From assembly GCA_017480485.1 (NCBI GenBank), contig JAFVAN010000022.1, positions 1-51,168 of the forward strand: DNA of 51,168 bases, written 5' to 3'. Of the stretch, positions 31,746 to 40,674 are shown one piece after another. The DNA comes from Ruminococcus sp. (lineage in GTDB: Bacteria; Bacillota_A; Clostridia; Oscillospirales; Ruminococcaceae). Position 1 is the stretch's first letter. Each line of letters opens with the position of its first letter. Position numbers and translations under genes: made by a program. The notes under the pieces are model-generated. The model did not search any database. It was not told the DNA's origin and was given only the letters and a program-made list of their open reading frames with translations.

Positions 31746-32366
31746 TCACTTCCGGACGATGGCGCCCACGGGACAGACCACGGCGCAGCGGCCGCAGTGC
31801 AGACAGTTCTCCTGCTTGATCTCTGCCTTGAAGCCGGACATATCTATGCACCGCTGGGGACAGACTGTCAGGCAGGAGCCGCAGCCGATGCAGCCCTCCT
31901 CCACGGTGTAGCCCTCGGTCCTGACCTCCGCTCCGCCGAAGCTGACGGTGCCGCGCTCTATGGGCTTTTTCGAGAGGTCGAACCACTCGCAGCTGCCCTC
32001 ATAGATCTGAAAGACCGTCAGGGCTTTGCGGCTCTCCTCGGTGGGGTAGATGTCAAGCATATAGGGGTTCTTTTCAAGCAGCAGGGGCAGAGGCTCTGTG
32101 CCCAGCTCCCGTACCTTGCCACGGACCGAGACCGCGATGCTGCTCAGGGTGTCGCTGCCCTTCATCCCCGAGAGGGCGATATAGCCCTTGTCGGTGAGGC
32201 GCCTGTAAAAGGCCTTGCCCTTGGCGGTGAGAAAATACAGCCCGTGCTCGTCCTCGTGCATCATGTCGATGACGCAGGTAACGGGCAGGCCCTCGCTGTC
32301 CACGGTGGCCGCCACGGTGGAATGTATGTCCTCGACTATAAGCTTGAATACCTCGTCTCTTGTCAT
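31746..32366 (-). CDS. PNPOx-like flavin-binding domain fused to a 2[4Fe-4S] ferredoxin domain
   Basis: The 206-residue protein begins with a pyridoxamine 5'-phosphate oxidase-like split barrel (about 1-140; VAATVDSEGLPVTCVIDMMHEDEHGLYFLTAKGKAFYRRL). It ends with two cluster motifs, CIGCGSCLTVCPQRC and CLHCGRCAVVCPVG. The fold normally binds FMN or a related cofactor, and the clusters would pass electrons. The substrate is unknown. It starts 26 bp after the PP2C gene and is probably in its operon. Confidence 0.87.
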   Translation of the reverse strand: MTRDEVFKLIVEDIHSTVAATVDSEGLPVTCVIDMMHEDEHGLYFLTAKGKAFYRRLTDKGYIALSGMKGSDTLSSIAVSVRGKVRELGTEPLPLLLEKNPYMLDIYPTEESRKALTVFQIYEGSCEWFDLSKKPIERGTVSFGGAEVRTEGYTVEEGCIGCGSCLTVCPQRCIDMSGFKAEIKQENCLHCGRCAVVCPVGAIVRK

Positions 32367-32392
32367 ATCGTCCTCCCCTTGGGCTTGTCCGC

Positions 32393-33340
32393 CTATGGCT
32401 CCTGCTTGAATTTTTCAAGGTCCGCAAAGAGGGCCGCAAGGCTCAGATCGGACTGCTCCTCAAGGCTCAGGCTTTCGGCCTGCTTGCGGAGGGCTTCGGC
32501 CTCCTTTGCCGCCAGCTCCTCCTCTTGGGTCATGGGCGGTGCGTCGGACTTTGTCAGGGCGCGATACTGCTCCACGGTCTCCCAGGGCTTGATGCCGATG
32601 ATGGAGATATTGTCGGTGCTGCCGTTGCGTATCGCCAGCTCGCAAAGGGCCTCCAGCTTTTCGCCGAAGCTCTTGCCCTCCAGCTGCAGGGCTATCTCGA
32701 TCTCGTCCTGAGAAACGAAATCCGACACCCCGTCGGAGCAGATTATCACCACGTCGTCCTCGTCCCTTCCGAAGGGCACCGGGAACTCGACGTGCTCGAT
32801 ATTGGGCCTTTGCAGCACGCTGCCAAGGGAGGAAACGATGGCGTTTTTTAGCTCCGGCGAGAGCTCCCGCGCAGTTTCGATCTCGCCCTTCTCGTAGAGA
32901 AAGCGTCCGTAGGTCTGGTCAACAGAGAGCTGCCGCACCTCGCCGTCGGTGTAGCGGTACATTCGGCTGTCCCCTGCGTTGTAGCACACAGCGGTGCCGT
33001 TCTCGTCCACGGCCAGCAGGCAGATGGTGGTCTGCATATTTATAGTCTCCTGACGGGACACACCCGTGCGGACTATTTTATTGTGTATCTGCATAAGGGT
33101 GTGGTCAAGATTCACCGACGAATCGTAGTCCGTGCAGGCAAGGGTGCTGACGCATATCTCCGAGGCCAGCTCGCCCGCCTGCTCGCCCCCGACCCCGTCG
33201 CAAACGGCGGCCAAGAATGGCGCTATACAGACAGAGGAATAGCCCCCCTTTGTAACACAGACACGGTTCACCAGCAGCGAGTCCTCGTTATGTGAGCGGT
33301 ACTTGCCCTTGTCGGTGTAGCCGTAGATGTAATAGTTCAT
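32393..33340 (-). CDS. PP2C-family serine/threonine phosphatase
   Basis: The 315-residue protein carries PP2C metal-binding motifs: GKYRSHNEDSLLV, AVCDGVGGEQAGELAS, NAGDSRMYRYTDGEVRQLSVDQTYGRFL and the late ICSDGVSDFVSQDEI and GSTDNISIIGIK. The C-terminal 45 residues form a charged helix (TQEELAAKEAEALRKQAESLSLEEQ), likely a coiled coil beyond the catalytic domain. No cognate kinase is in the window. It lies 90 bp after ptsI. Confidence 0.92.
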   Translation of the reverse strand: MNYYIYGYTDKGKYRSHNEDSLLVNRVCVTKGGYSSVCIAPFLAAVCDGVGGEQAGELASEICVSTLACTDYDSSVNLDHTLMQIHNKIVRTGVSRQETINMQTTICLLAVDENGTAVCYNAGDSRMYRYTDGEVRQLSVDQTYGRFLYEKGEIETARELSPELKNAIVSSLGSVLQRPNIEHVEFPVPFGRDEDDVVIICSDGVSDFVSQDEIEIALQLEGKSFGEKLEALCELAIRNGSTDNISIIGIKPWETVEQYRALTKSDAPPMTQEEELAAKEAEALRKQAESLSLEEQSDLSLAALFADLEKFKQEP

Positions 33341-33384
33341 GTTTGTTTGTCCTTAGAAAAAGAAATATGTAAATATGTTATCCT

Positions 33385-33411
33385 GCATCCTGCCCTGTGG
33401 GGACAGGATGC
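33385..33411 (-). terminator. hairpin between ptsI and the phosphatase gene
   Basis: GCATCCTG and CAGGATGC pair, with an inner CCC/GGG. No strong T-run follows on either strand, so it may be a partial terminator or a processing site. Confidence 0.4.
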
Positions 33412-33430
33412 GCGGTATTATCGAGCAAAA

Positions 33431-35095
33431 TCAGAACCTCTTCTGGCCCTTGAGCTGCTTGCGCTCCTCAAGCTTGATAGAGCGTATCTTCTGCCGCAGG
33501 GGGAGTATCTGGGAGGGCGTTGCGGATATCTCGTCGATACCCATTTTAAGGAACTCCTCCGTCAGGGACAGGTCGGCGCCCAGCTCGCCGCACACGCCAA
33601 CGGGTATCCCGAAGCGGTGGGCGTTGTCGCAGACCATGGCCATGAACCGCAGCAGGGCGCGGTGGGTCTTTTCCTCAAAGTAGTTTTCAAGCAGGATGTT
33701 CTGCCTGTCAACAGCCATTACATACTGCTCCAGGTCGTTGGTGCCGATGCTGAAGAAATCCACCTCCTGGGCCAGCTCGTCGCTCAGGATGGCGGCGGCG
33801 GGGGTCTCGATCATTATGCCGATCTTCACGTCGTCCCGGAAGGGCTGACTGCGGGCCCGCAGCTGGGTCTTGGCCTCTTCGATCAGTGCCTTGGCGCGGT
33901 AGATTTCCTCCTTGTCCACGATAAGCGGCAGCATGATGGCCAGCCTGCCGTACATGGAGGCCCGCAGCAGGGCGCGTATCTGTGTCTTGAACATCTCGGG
34001 CCGCATCAGGCAGAGCCTTATTGACCGAACGCCAAGTGCGGGGTTGGCCTCCTTCGAGAGCCCAAAGTAGGAAATATTCTTGTCTGCTCCTGCGTCCATG
34101 GTGCGGATGATAACGGTCCTGCCGTTCATCTGCTCTACCACCTGTCGGTAGTTGTAGAACTGCTCCTCCTCGTCGGGCATGGAGCTGCGCCCAAGGAACA
34201 GGAACTCGCTCCTGAACAGGCCCACGCCCCCCGCGTCGTTTTCCAGCACGTTCCCAACGTCCTTTATTCCGCCGATGTTTGCAAAGACCTCGATCTCCGT
34301 GCCGTCAAGGGTGACGTTCTTGCGGCCCTTGAAGCGCTTTAACAGCTCCCGCTTCTTGGCCTCCTCCTCTTCGATGAGATCGAGCTCTCGGGCAGTGGCC
34401 TCGTCGGGCTCCACAAAGAGCCTGCCGTTATAGCCGTCCAGCACAGCCGCCTTGCCGTGCATGGAGCTCAGGTCCTCGGCCCCAACGCCGATGATGGCGG
34501 GGATATTCATTGTCCGTGCCAGAATAGCAGTGTGAGAATTTGACGAGCCGTAGCAGGTCACGAAGCCCAGTACGTTCGAGAGGTCCAGCTGCATGGTCTC
34601 GGAGGGGTAGAGGTCGTCGGCGCAGAGTATGACCTTCTCGTGGAGCTCTATCTTTTTCTGGCTCTTTTCCTGAATGTGACGGATGAGCCTGTCGCTTACG
34701 TCCTTGATGTCCGTGGCGCGGCCCTTGAAGTAGTCCGAGGTCATCTTTGTAAAGGTCATGGAAAAGTCCCGGGCCGTCAGCGCCGCAGCGTAGTCCGCGC
34801 TGTAGCAATCCATCTCTATCCTTCGCTTGATGGTCCTGCAAAAGGCGTCGTCAGAGAGCAGCATCTTGTGTATCAGAAAGATGCTCGCCTCGTTCTCGCC
34901 CACCTTGGAAATGGCCTGCTCGTAGAGCTCGTCCAGTTCATTGATGGCCTGACTTCTGGCCAGCTCGTAGCGCTCAAGCTCGCTCTTGGTATCTGTAACT
35001 GTTCTTTTTGAAACAGTGGTCTCGTCCTGTCTGTGGTAGTACAGCGGTCCTCTTGCAATGCCGCCGAAGACAGCCTTTCCGCTCAGCGTCAACAT
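33431..35095 (-). CDS. ptsI: phosphoenolpyruvate-protein phosphotransferase (PTS enzyme I)
   Basis: The 554-residue enzyme takes phosphate from PEP to HPr, starting the sugar phosphotransferase chain. The active-site His is in GSSNSHTAILARTMNIPAIIG (about 184). The PEP-binding barrel shows GVGLFRSEFLFLG, FRSEFL-region Arg, VIIRTMDAGADKNI, NPALGVRSIRLCL and the catalytic CGELGADLSL Cys. ptsH is not next to it. It has its own promoter. Confidence 0.95.
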   Translation of the reverse strand: MLTLSGKAVFGGIARGPLYYHRQDETTVSKRTVTDTKSELERYELARSQAINELDELYEQAISKVGENEASIFLIHKMLLSDDAFCRTIKRRIEMDCYSADYAAALTARDFSMTFTKMTSDYFKGRATDIKDVSDRLIRHIQEKSQKKIELHEKVILCADDLYPSETMQLDLSNVLGFVTCYGSSNSHTAILARTMNIPAIIGVGAEDLSSMHGKAAVLDGYNGRLFVEPDEATARELDLIEEEEAKKRELLKRFKGRKNVTLDGTEIEVFANIGGIKDVGNVLENDAGGVGLFRSEFLFLGRSSMPDEEEQFYNYRQVVEQMNGRTVIIRTMDAGADKNISYFGLSKEANPALGVRSIRLCLMRPEMFKTQIRALLRASMYGRLAIMLPLIVDKEEIYRAKALIEEAKTQLRARSQPFRDDVKIGIMIETPAAAILSDELAQEVDFFSIGTNDLEQYVMAVDRQNILLENYFEEKTHRALLRFMAMVCDNAHRFGIPVGVCGELGADLSLTEEFLKMGIDEISATPSQILPLRQKIRSIKLEERKQLKGQKRF

Positions 35096-35190
35096 AACTG
35101 TCTTTGCACCTCCGCTCTGTTCGTTTTGTCTCCGCGTTGTTCTTTATGTGATTTTTTTCAGTATTTTTAGCTGAATATATAGCTAACTAT

Positions 35191-35219
35191 ATTGTATTAC
35201 TTTTTGCATAAAATTACAA
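35191..35219 (-). promoter_or_regulatory. ptsI promoter
   Basis: On the minus strand TTGTAA (35214-35219) and TACAAT (35191-35196) are 17 bp apart. The leader is about 90 nt. The rest of the 300-bp gap to 35396 holds a small GACGG/CCGTC hairpin near 35315 and three runs of a CTAACCTCT-like motif (35352-35382); no clear promoter for the ATPase is seen. Confidence 0.75.
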
Positions 35220-35395
35220 GAATTTTACTGAAAATTAACATTTTGTTCAGTTTTTATAAAGGTGTTCAGCCCCGATGAATAACCCGCTGCCTGTCCGAAT
35301 ATAATCAAAAGACGGGACAACCGTCCGGAGGCGAGAAAGAGCAATATCTATCTAACCTCTGATCTCTAACATCTAACCTCTAAAAGGAGCTGTCT

Positions 35396-38011
35396 GTGAT
35401 GAACGAAAGAAAAAACGCCGCCTTCGGGGAGCCGCTGGGGCTCACTCGGGCCGAGGCAAAAAGACTGCTTAACCGCGACGGCGGCAATGTGCTGGAGGGC
35501 AGGAAAAAGCGCCGCGCGGCCGCTGTTTTCGCGGGCCAGTTCAAGGACGTCATGTCCCTGATACTTATGATCGCGGCGGGGGTGTCGGCCCTGCTGGGGC
35601 GGGCGGGAGACGCCCTGCCGATACTTGCGATACTGGTGATGAACGCGGTGCTGGGCTTTATCCAGGAGTACCGCTGCGAGCGGACCCTCGAACGCCTTTC
35701 GGAGCTGACGGCTCCCACAGCTCGGGCCTACCGTGACGGCGAGCTCCTTCGTCTGCCCGCAGCCGAGCTGGTGGCGGGAGATGTCATCGAGCTCAGCGCA
35801 GGGGACAGAGTGCCTGCGGACTGCGCCCTGCTTTCATGCAGCGCCCTGCAGTGCGACGAAAGTATGCTCACGGGAGAGTCGGCAGGAGTTGATAAGCGCC
35901 CCCGCAGCAATGAGCCCGATCTTGATGCCACCGACCTGCCCTATATGGTCTATATGGGCACAGTCTGCACCCGCGGCAGCGGCCGCGCCGTAGTCACTGC
36001 CACGGGAAAGCGCACCCAGATGGGCAAGGTCTCCCGCCTTATCGACGACGCAGGCGGCGACCTTACCCCCCTGCAAAGAAAGCTTGGAGAGCTGGGCCGA
36101 GTGCTGGCGCTGATCTGTCTGGCAGTGTGCGGGCTGGTGTTCGCGGCCGGGGTCCTGCGGGGCGAGCCCGTGTTCAATATGCTCATGACTGCCATCTCCA
36201 TCGCGGTGGCTGCCATCCCCGAGGGCCTGCCTGCGGCAGTGACCATCGCTCTGGCTCTTGCGGTGCGCCGTATGCTTAGACGGAACGCCCTCATAAACAA
36301 GCTCCATTCCGTTGAGACTCTGGGGTGCGCTACTGTCATCTGCACCGACAAGACAGGCACCCTGACCATGAACTCCATGACCGCCCAGCAGGTCCTTGTC
36401 TGCGGCGAGGATATAGAAGAATACACCCTCGGCAAAAACGGCCCCGAGGCCCCCGACGGAAGCCCAGTTCTCCTCGAGGGGTCTAAGGGCTTGTCGGAGC
36501 TGATGCTCTGCGCCGCCCTGTGCAACAACGCCTCTGTCACAAGAGATGCTCCCAGAAACGGCCGCGACAGAGGCGGCAGAGGCGCAGCCCGCATCGAAGG
36601 CGACCCCACCGAGGCCGCGGTCCTCGCCGCCGCCATGAGCTGCGGGGCAGAGGGCGCGGCGCTTAAAGCAAGGCGCATCTCCGAGGAGCCCTTTGACAGC
36701 CGCACCCGCAGGATGTCCGTGACAGTGGAGGACAAGGAGCGGGGCCGCCTGACCTACCGCAAGGGCGCCCCCGATGTTATCATCCCCCTCTGCTCCTATG
36801 TGTGGCAGGGAGAGGAGACCGCCCCCCTGAGCCCGCAGATCGCCGCCGCTCTTGGTCGCCGTGCCGAGGAGCTTGCTGCCGAGGGCATGAGGCTGCTGGC
36901 CTTCTCACAGCTTTTGGAGGGCAGGGAGGTGCTGCTGGGCCTTATGGCCCTTAGTGACCCGCCCCGCCCCGAGGCCGAGCGCTCCGTCCGCGAGTGCGCC
37001 CGCGCAGGGATAAGGACCGTAATGATAACTGGCGACCACAAGCAGACCGCCTGCGCCATAGCCCGCAGGACGGGCATCCTTCGGGAGGGCGGCACGGTCT
37101 ACACAGGCGCCGACCTTGACCGCATGAGCGACCAGCAGCTTGCCGAGGCCGCCGAGAGCGCCGCAGTTTTCGCCCGCGTCACCCCAGAGCACAAGCTGAG
37201 GATAGTGCGGGCCTTTAAGAGCCGCGGCCACGTCTGCGCCATGACGGGTGACGGCGTCAACGACGCCCCCGCATTGAAGGAAGCCTCCATCGGCGTTGCC
37301 ATGGGAAAAAGCGGCACCGACGTTGCACGTCAGGCCGCCGACTGCATCCTGCTGGACGACGATTTCTCCACCCTCGTCAGTGCCGTCCGTGAGGGCAGGA
37401 CCATCTATAAAAATATCCGCAAGTTCGTGCGCTATCTTATCTCCTGCAACATCGGCGAGGTGCTTACCATGCTGGGGGGCATAATAATGGGCCTGCCGAT
37501 GGTGCTGCTGCCCTCGCAGCTGCTGCTAATAAACCTTGTCACCGACGGCCTGCCCGCCGCGGCCCTTGGCTGCGAGCCCTCAGAGGACAGCGTAATGTCC
37601 GACCCGCCCCGCCGCGAGCAGGACAGCTTTTTCAGCGGCGGCCTGCTCTACCGTATGTCCCTGAGGGGCGTGCTCATCGGCATAATGACACTGGCGGCCT
37701 TCACACTGCTGCTGCCCCGATGGGGCCTTGCCGCCGCAAGAACAGGCGCAACCGTCACCCTTGTTCTCTCCCAGCTCATCCACGTCTTCGAGTGCAAGAG
37801 CGAGCGCCGTCCCCTCTACAGGCTGCACCTGACGGATAACCCCCTGCTCATCCTCTCGGTGCTGCTCTCCCTTGCAGCCCTCATCCTCTGCATGGCCCTG
37901 CCCGCCCTGGGCGCAGCCTTTTCGCTCACTCACCTGAGCGCTGCCGCATGGCTCATCTGCATTGCCCTCTCGGCCGCTGTCCCCGCCGCCGCTATGTTTG
38001 TCAAGTGCTGA
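35396..38011 (+). CDS. P-type Ca2+-transporting ATPase
   Basis: The 871-residue pump (GTG 35396 or ATG 35399, both after AAAAGGAGC) has the standard domains: an N-terminal cation ATPase part, the actuator LTGES (about 160), the phosphorylated Asp in CTDKTGTLTMNSM (about 318), nucleotide-domain EEPFDSRTRRMSV and KGAPDVI, and hinge MTGDGVNDAPALKEASIGVAMGKSGTDVA. Helix 4 contains AAIPEGLPAAV, the PEGL signature of Ca2+ pumps. About ten membrane helices in total. It exports Ca2+ or possibly Mn2+ from the cell. Single gene with a terminator. Confidence 0.93.
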   Translation: MMNERKNAAFGEPLGLTRAEAKRLLNRDGGNVLEGRKKRRAAAVFAGQFKDVMSLILMIAAGVSALLGRAGDALPILAILVMNAVLGFIQEYRCERTLERLSELTAPTARAYRDGELLRLPAAELVAGDVIELSAGDRVPADCALLSCSALQCDESMLTGESAGVDKRPRSNEPDLDATDLPYMVYMGTVCTRGSGRAVVTATGKRTQMGKVSRLIDDAGGDLTPLQRKLGELGRVLALICLAVCGLVFAAGVLRGEPVFNMLMTAISIAVAAIPEGLPAAVTIALALAVRRMLRRNALINKLHSVETLGCATVICTDKTGTLTMNSMTAQQVLVCGEDIEEYTLGKNGPEAPDGSPVLLEGSKGLSELMLCAALCNNASVTRDAPRNGRDRGGRGAARIEGDPTEAAVLAAAMSCGAEGAALKARRISEEPFDSRTRRMSVTVEDKERGRLTYRKGAPDVIIPLCSYVWQGEETAPLSPQIAAALGRRAEELAAEGMRLLAFSQLLEGREVLLGLMALSDPPRPEAERSVRECARAGIRTVMITGDHKQTACAIARRTGILREGGTVYTGADLDRMSDQQLAEAAESAAVFARVTPEHKLRIVRAFKSRGHVCAMTGDGVNDAPALKEASIGVAMGKSGTDVARQAADCILLDDDFSTLVSAVREGRTIYKNIRKFVRYLISCNIGEVLTMLGGIIMGLPMVLLPSQLLLINLVTDGLPAAALGCEPSEDSVMSDPPRREQDSFFSGGLLYRMSLRGVLIGIMTLAAFTLLLPRWGLAAARTGATVTLVLSQLIHVFECKSERRPLYRLHLTDNPLLILSVLLSLAALILCMALPALGAAFSLTHLSAAAWLICIALSAAVPAAAMFVKC

Positions 38012-38031
38012 GTATAAATGATATACGCAAG

Positions 38032-38068
38032 AAAGCTGCCACACACATATCGGGTGGGCAGCTTTTTT
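38032..38068 (+). terminator. terminator of the P-type ATPase gene
   Basis: AAAGCTGCC pairs with GGGCAGCTTT and is followed by a T-run. Confidence 0.9.
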
Positions 38069-38115
38069 GCAGCTTGCAGTTTTTGGGAAAGTGGAGATAG
38101 GCAGCAGCTACATAT

Positions 38116-38190
38116 TCACCGCTTTCTCTCCAGATATCCGTAGACCGCCAGCAGGTAGATGACTGCGGCGGCAAGGTTGGCTGTCATCAT
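38116..38190 (-). CDS. possible 24-residue single-helix membrane peptide
   Basis: A short frame encodes MMTANLAAAVIYLLAVYGYL followed by ERKR: one hydrophobic helix with a basic end, which predicts an inside-positive anchor. GGAAGTGAGCTC precedes the ATG. It starts 20 bp after the rubrerythrin stop and would be translated from the same message. I know no family. It could be random. Confidence 0.45.
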   Translation of the reverse strand: MMTANLAAAVIYLLAVYGYLERKR

Positions 38191-38210
38191 GAGCTCACTT
38201 CCTTTTTCCT

Positions 38211-38804
38211 TCACAGTATCCCCGCGCAGAGCTCGTCGGCGCGGACGTAGTGGCCCTGAGGCTGAGAGCAGACAGGGCACTGCTCGGGGGCAGTCTCGCC
38301 CTCGAAGACATAGCCGCAGTTCAGGCACACCCAGAGGGTGCTGTCCTTTTCGGAATAGAGCCTGAACTCTCGGGCCAGCTCGGCGTAGTAAACAAAGCGG
38401 GCCCCGTGGCTGCGCTCGATGTCCGCGATGCTCTCGAAGGTCTGTGCTATCTGTTTAAAGCCCTCGTCCCTTGCCTTGGCTGCAAAGGCGGGATATATGC
38501 TCTCGGCCTCCTCCTGTTCTCTGTTGCAGGCGGCCTGCAAAAGCTCCGCTGCATCCTCGGGCAGGGCAGAGGGATAGTCGGCCTCGATGGTCTGCTTTCC
38601 CGAGCCCCCGCCCTGCATTAGGGAGAAGAAGACCTCGGCGTGCTTTTGCTCCTGATCGGCTGTGAAGTCAAATAGCCGCGCCAAGCTGAAAAGCTTCTGC
38701 TGCCGCATCCTCTCCGCCGACATCCTGTATCGGGAGCAGGCCTGTGTTTCTCCCGCCCATGCGCGCATCAGGTTTTCAAGGGTGGTGCTGTTTTTTAATT
38801 CCAT
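38211..38804 (-). CDS. rbr: rubrerythrin
   Basis: The 197-residue protein has a four-helix ferritin-like di-iron domain (about 1-145; ENLMRAWAGETQACSRYR, DQEQKHAEVF, EREQ-type glutamates and DIERSHGARF) and a C-terminal rubredoxin-like iron site (VCLNCGYVFEGETAPEQCPVCSQPQGHY). It reduces hydrogen peroxide with electrons from rubredoxin in anaerobes. A 24-residue membrane peptide may follow in the same transcript. Confidence 0.95.
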   Translation of the reverse strand: MELKNSTTLENLMRAWAGETQACSRYRMSAERMRQQKLFSLARLFDFTADQEQKHAEVFFSLMQGGGSGKQTIEADYPSALPEDAAELLQAACNREQEEAESIYPAFAAKARDEGFKQIAQTFESIADIERSHGARFVYYAELAREFRLYSEKDSTLWVCLNCGYVFEGETAPEQCPVCSQPQGHYVRADELCAGIL

Positions 38805-38832
38805 AAATATCTCCTTCTTTTAGGTTGCACTC

Positions 38833-38905
38833 GCCGCCTTCGGCGGCTCGGGGAATGCGGAAAATACATCTTCCCCGCCTGCGGCGGGGAAGATGTATTT
38901 TCCGC
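38833..38905. repeat. double-hairpin repeat family member F, terminator of ypeB
   Basis: A GCCGCC/GGCGGC hairpin (38833-38847) is followed by a perfect 23-bp stem (38857-38905) with core ATACATCTTCCCCGCC and loop TGC. It lies between the ypeB stop and the rubrerythrin start, both on the minus strand. Confidence 0.85.
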
Positions 38906-38978
38906 CGTTTTTTCTCTTGCCCGTGAGGTGTGGAGAAATAGCTCTCGTTATCTGCGGCGGCAAAAGCTTTTCACGTTT

Positions 38979-40313
38979 TCACATCGTCAGGGTCCCGCTC
39001 TCGCTTTCAAAGAGGATCAATATCTGCTCCTCCTTGCCTGTGACGACGTTGAAATAAACAATAACGTGGGTGCCGTCGGGGGCCTCGCATTTGAATTCGT
39101 AGCACAGCAGCTCCTCCTGAGAGTCCGAAGGGATGACCGCCAGCCCACGGGAGAGCAGGGTGAGCTTCGGGCTCAGCTGCTGCTGGACGTCCAGCACCGA
39201 CTTGCGGTCCTTCGGGAATTGGCGGCGGGTGTGATTTACCAGATAGCCCCGGCAGTCAAGGCCCAGCACCTCACCGTTGTCCATTGCCACCGAGACCTTT
39301 ATAAGGTCCGTGTAGCAGCAGATGTCGTCGGCGTAGAAGGCGTAGTTCACGGTCATGATGTTGGCGGTGTTCTCATAATAGGTGCGGCCCATGGAGGTGT
39401 AGCCTCGGTCCTCCAAGATCTTGTCCGCCGCCGCAAGGGCGTCCTCCTCGCTGATGGAGCTTGTCATCACCTGGCGGCTCTTCAAAAAGTAGGAGATATA
39501 GCCGCCCTGCTTGGTTATCGAGCAGGTGGCGGTGCCTGCCTCGTCGCTGAAAAGATAGGACGGCATCTTGCCCTCCTCCTCGCCGATGAGGTCGATGTCG
39601 CCAAGATCGACCCCCAGGGCAAAGCCTGCCCGCTCGTGGGCCATTTCCCGGGAAATCTCTCTTTCACCCTCCAGCAGCAGGGGCTTCTTTTCAAGGATGT
39701 GGTCCGAGAAGGGGCCGTCGTATATCAGAGTGGGATAGGAGTCGAAGCCCTCCTCAAAGTCCTCAAAGCCGTCGGTGACGGTGGGAGCGTCCAGATCCTC
39801 GTCCTGCTTGCCAAGAGCGTCGGAAATGCTGATCTCGCCTCCGGCCACGCTGTTTTCAAGTGACCACATACCATCCCGAAGCTTTAGTGAGAAGTCGTAG
39901 AGGGACGCAAGGTTCTCGTATTCCTCGTCGGTTATCTGCTCGCCCTCCCGCACCTTCTCGCTCATCGCCAGAGAGTAGTTGCCCACCTGGGAGAGGAACT
40001 TGTAGGTGTTCTCGAGCTCTGCGCCGCTGACGGGCAGCTGCGCCAGCGCTGCCTTTGCCGTGGACGAGTCCCGCCAAAGCTGCTGCGAGAGCTTCTGGTG
40101 CATATCGGCGGTGCCTGCGTAGAGCTCCTTTTGCAGGGTGTTGGAGATGTTGTCGGCGGCGGTGGAAAGCTCCTCCAAGGCCCGCAGATAGCTGTTTTGC
40201 AGCGACAGCGAGGCCTGCGCGCTCCGCTTGGAGAGTATCATACCGTTTACGGCCATCACCGCCGCTGTGGCCGCCGTTATGCTGAATATCCTTATCAGTG
40301 TTCTCTTTCTCAT
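38979..40313 (-). CDS. ypeB: germination/spore protein YpeB
   Basis: The ATG at 40313 (MRKRTLIRIFSITAATAAVMAVNG) is preceded by AACGGAGGAGCT and gives 444 residues. One N-terminal membrane helix (about 8-25) is followed by a helical region with QNSYLRALEELSTAADNISNTLQKELYAGT, typical of YpeB, and by repeated PepSY-like modules in the C-terminal half (ISEEDALAAADKILEDRGYTSM, DVQQQLSPKLTLLSRGLAVIP). In Bacillus YpeB stabilises the cortex hydrolase SleB in spores; sleB is usually next to it but is not here. A SleB-like domain is encoded at 45259. Confidence 0.9.
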   Translation of the reverse strand: MRKRTLIRIFSITAATAAVMAVNGMILSKRSAQASLSLQNSYLRALEELSTAADNISNTLQKELYAGTADMHQKLSQQLWRDSSTAKAALAQLPVSGAELENTYKFLSQVGNYSLAMSEKVREGEQITDEEYENLASLYDFSLKLRDGMWSLENSVAGGEISISDALGKQDEDLDAPTVTDGFEDFEEGFDSYPTLIYDGPFSDHILEKKPLLLEGEREISREMAHERAGFALGVDLGDIDLIGEEEGKMPSYLFSDEAGTATCSITKQGGYISYFLKSRQVMTSSISEEDALAAADKILEDRGYTSMGRTYYENTANIMTVNYAFYADDICCYTDLIKVSVAMDNGEVLGLDCRGYLVNHTRRQFPKDRKSVLDVQQQLSPKLTLLSRGLAVIPSDSQEELLCYEFKCEAPDGTHVIVYFNVVTGKEEQILILFESESGTLTM

Positions 40314-40327
40314 AGCTCCTCCGTTTA

Positions 40328-40343
40328 GTACAATTTCCTGTAC
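40328..40343. promoter_or_regulatory. GTAC palindrome 1, in the ypeB leader
   Basis: GTACAATTTCCTGTAC, a GTACA-N6-TGTAC inverted repeat, lies 15 bp upstream of the ypeB start. Confidence 0.5.
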
Positions 40344-40517
40344 CATAAACTATTTATAAGTCCATATTATTGGATTGATATATGTAACACGGCTGAAAGC
40401 GACAAGCACCCGCAAATTAGCAATAGTCCAAATAGCTGTACTTAAATTACGACAGACAACTATCCGAATAATTGTACAGAATAGGCGTGATAAGCAAAAT
40501 GTCACAAGCTTGAACAA

Positions 40518-40533
40518 GTACAAAATTTGGTAC
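40518..40533. promoter_or_regulatory. GTAC palindrome 2, upstream of the desulfurase gene
   Basis: GTACAAAATTTGGTAC has the same GTAC-N8-GTAC spacing as 40328-40343. Confidence 0.5.
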
Positions 40534-40546
40534 ACAGATATCAACA

Positions 40547-40562
40547 GTACATTTTCATGTAC
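40547..40562. promoter_or_regulatory. GTAC palindrome 3, upstream of the desulfurase gene
   Basis: GTACATTTTCATGTAC has GTACA and TGTAC arms 6 bp apart, 13 bp downstream of palindrome 2. Apart from these and a weak match at 40438-40453 (GTAC-N8-CGAC), the AT-rich gap 40344-40674 shows no gene. Promoter boxes in it are ambiguous. Confidence 0.5.
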
Positions 40563-40674
40563 AAATATTATGCTTCACATTATTCTTATTATTCGTTCAC
40601 AACAGGCAGTTGAAAAATCCGCTCACTTGTGTTATAATATAAAATGACATAATATGCGAAAGGAAATGTATCAC

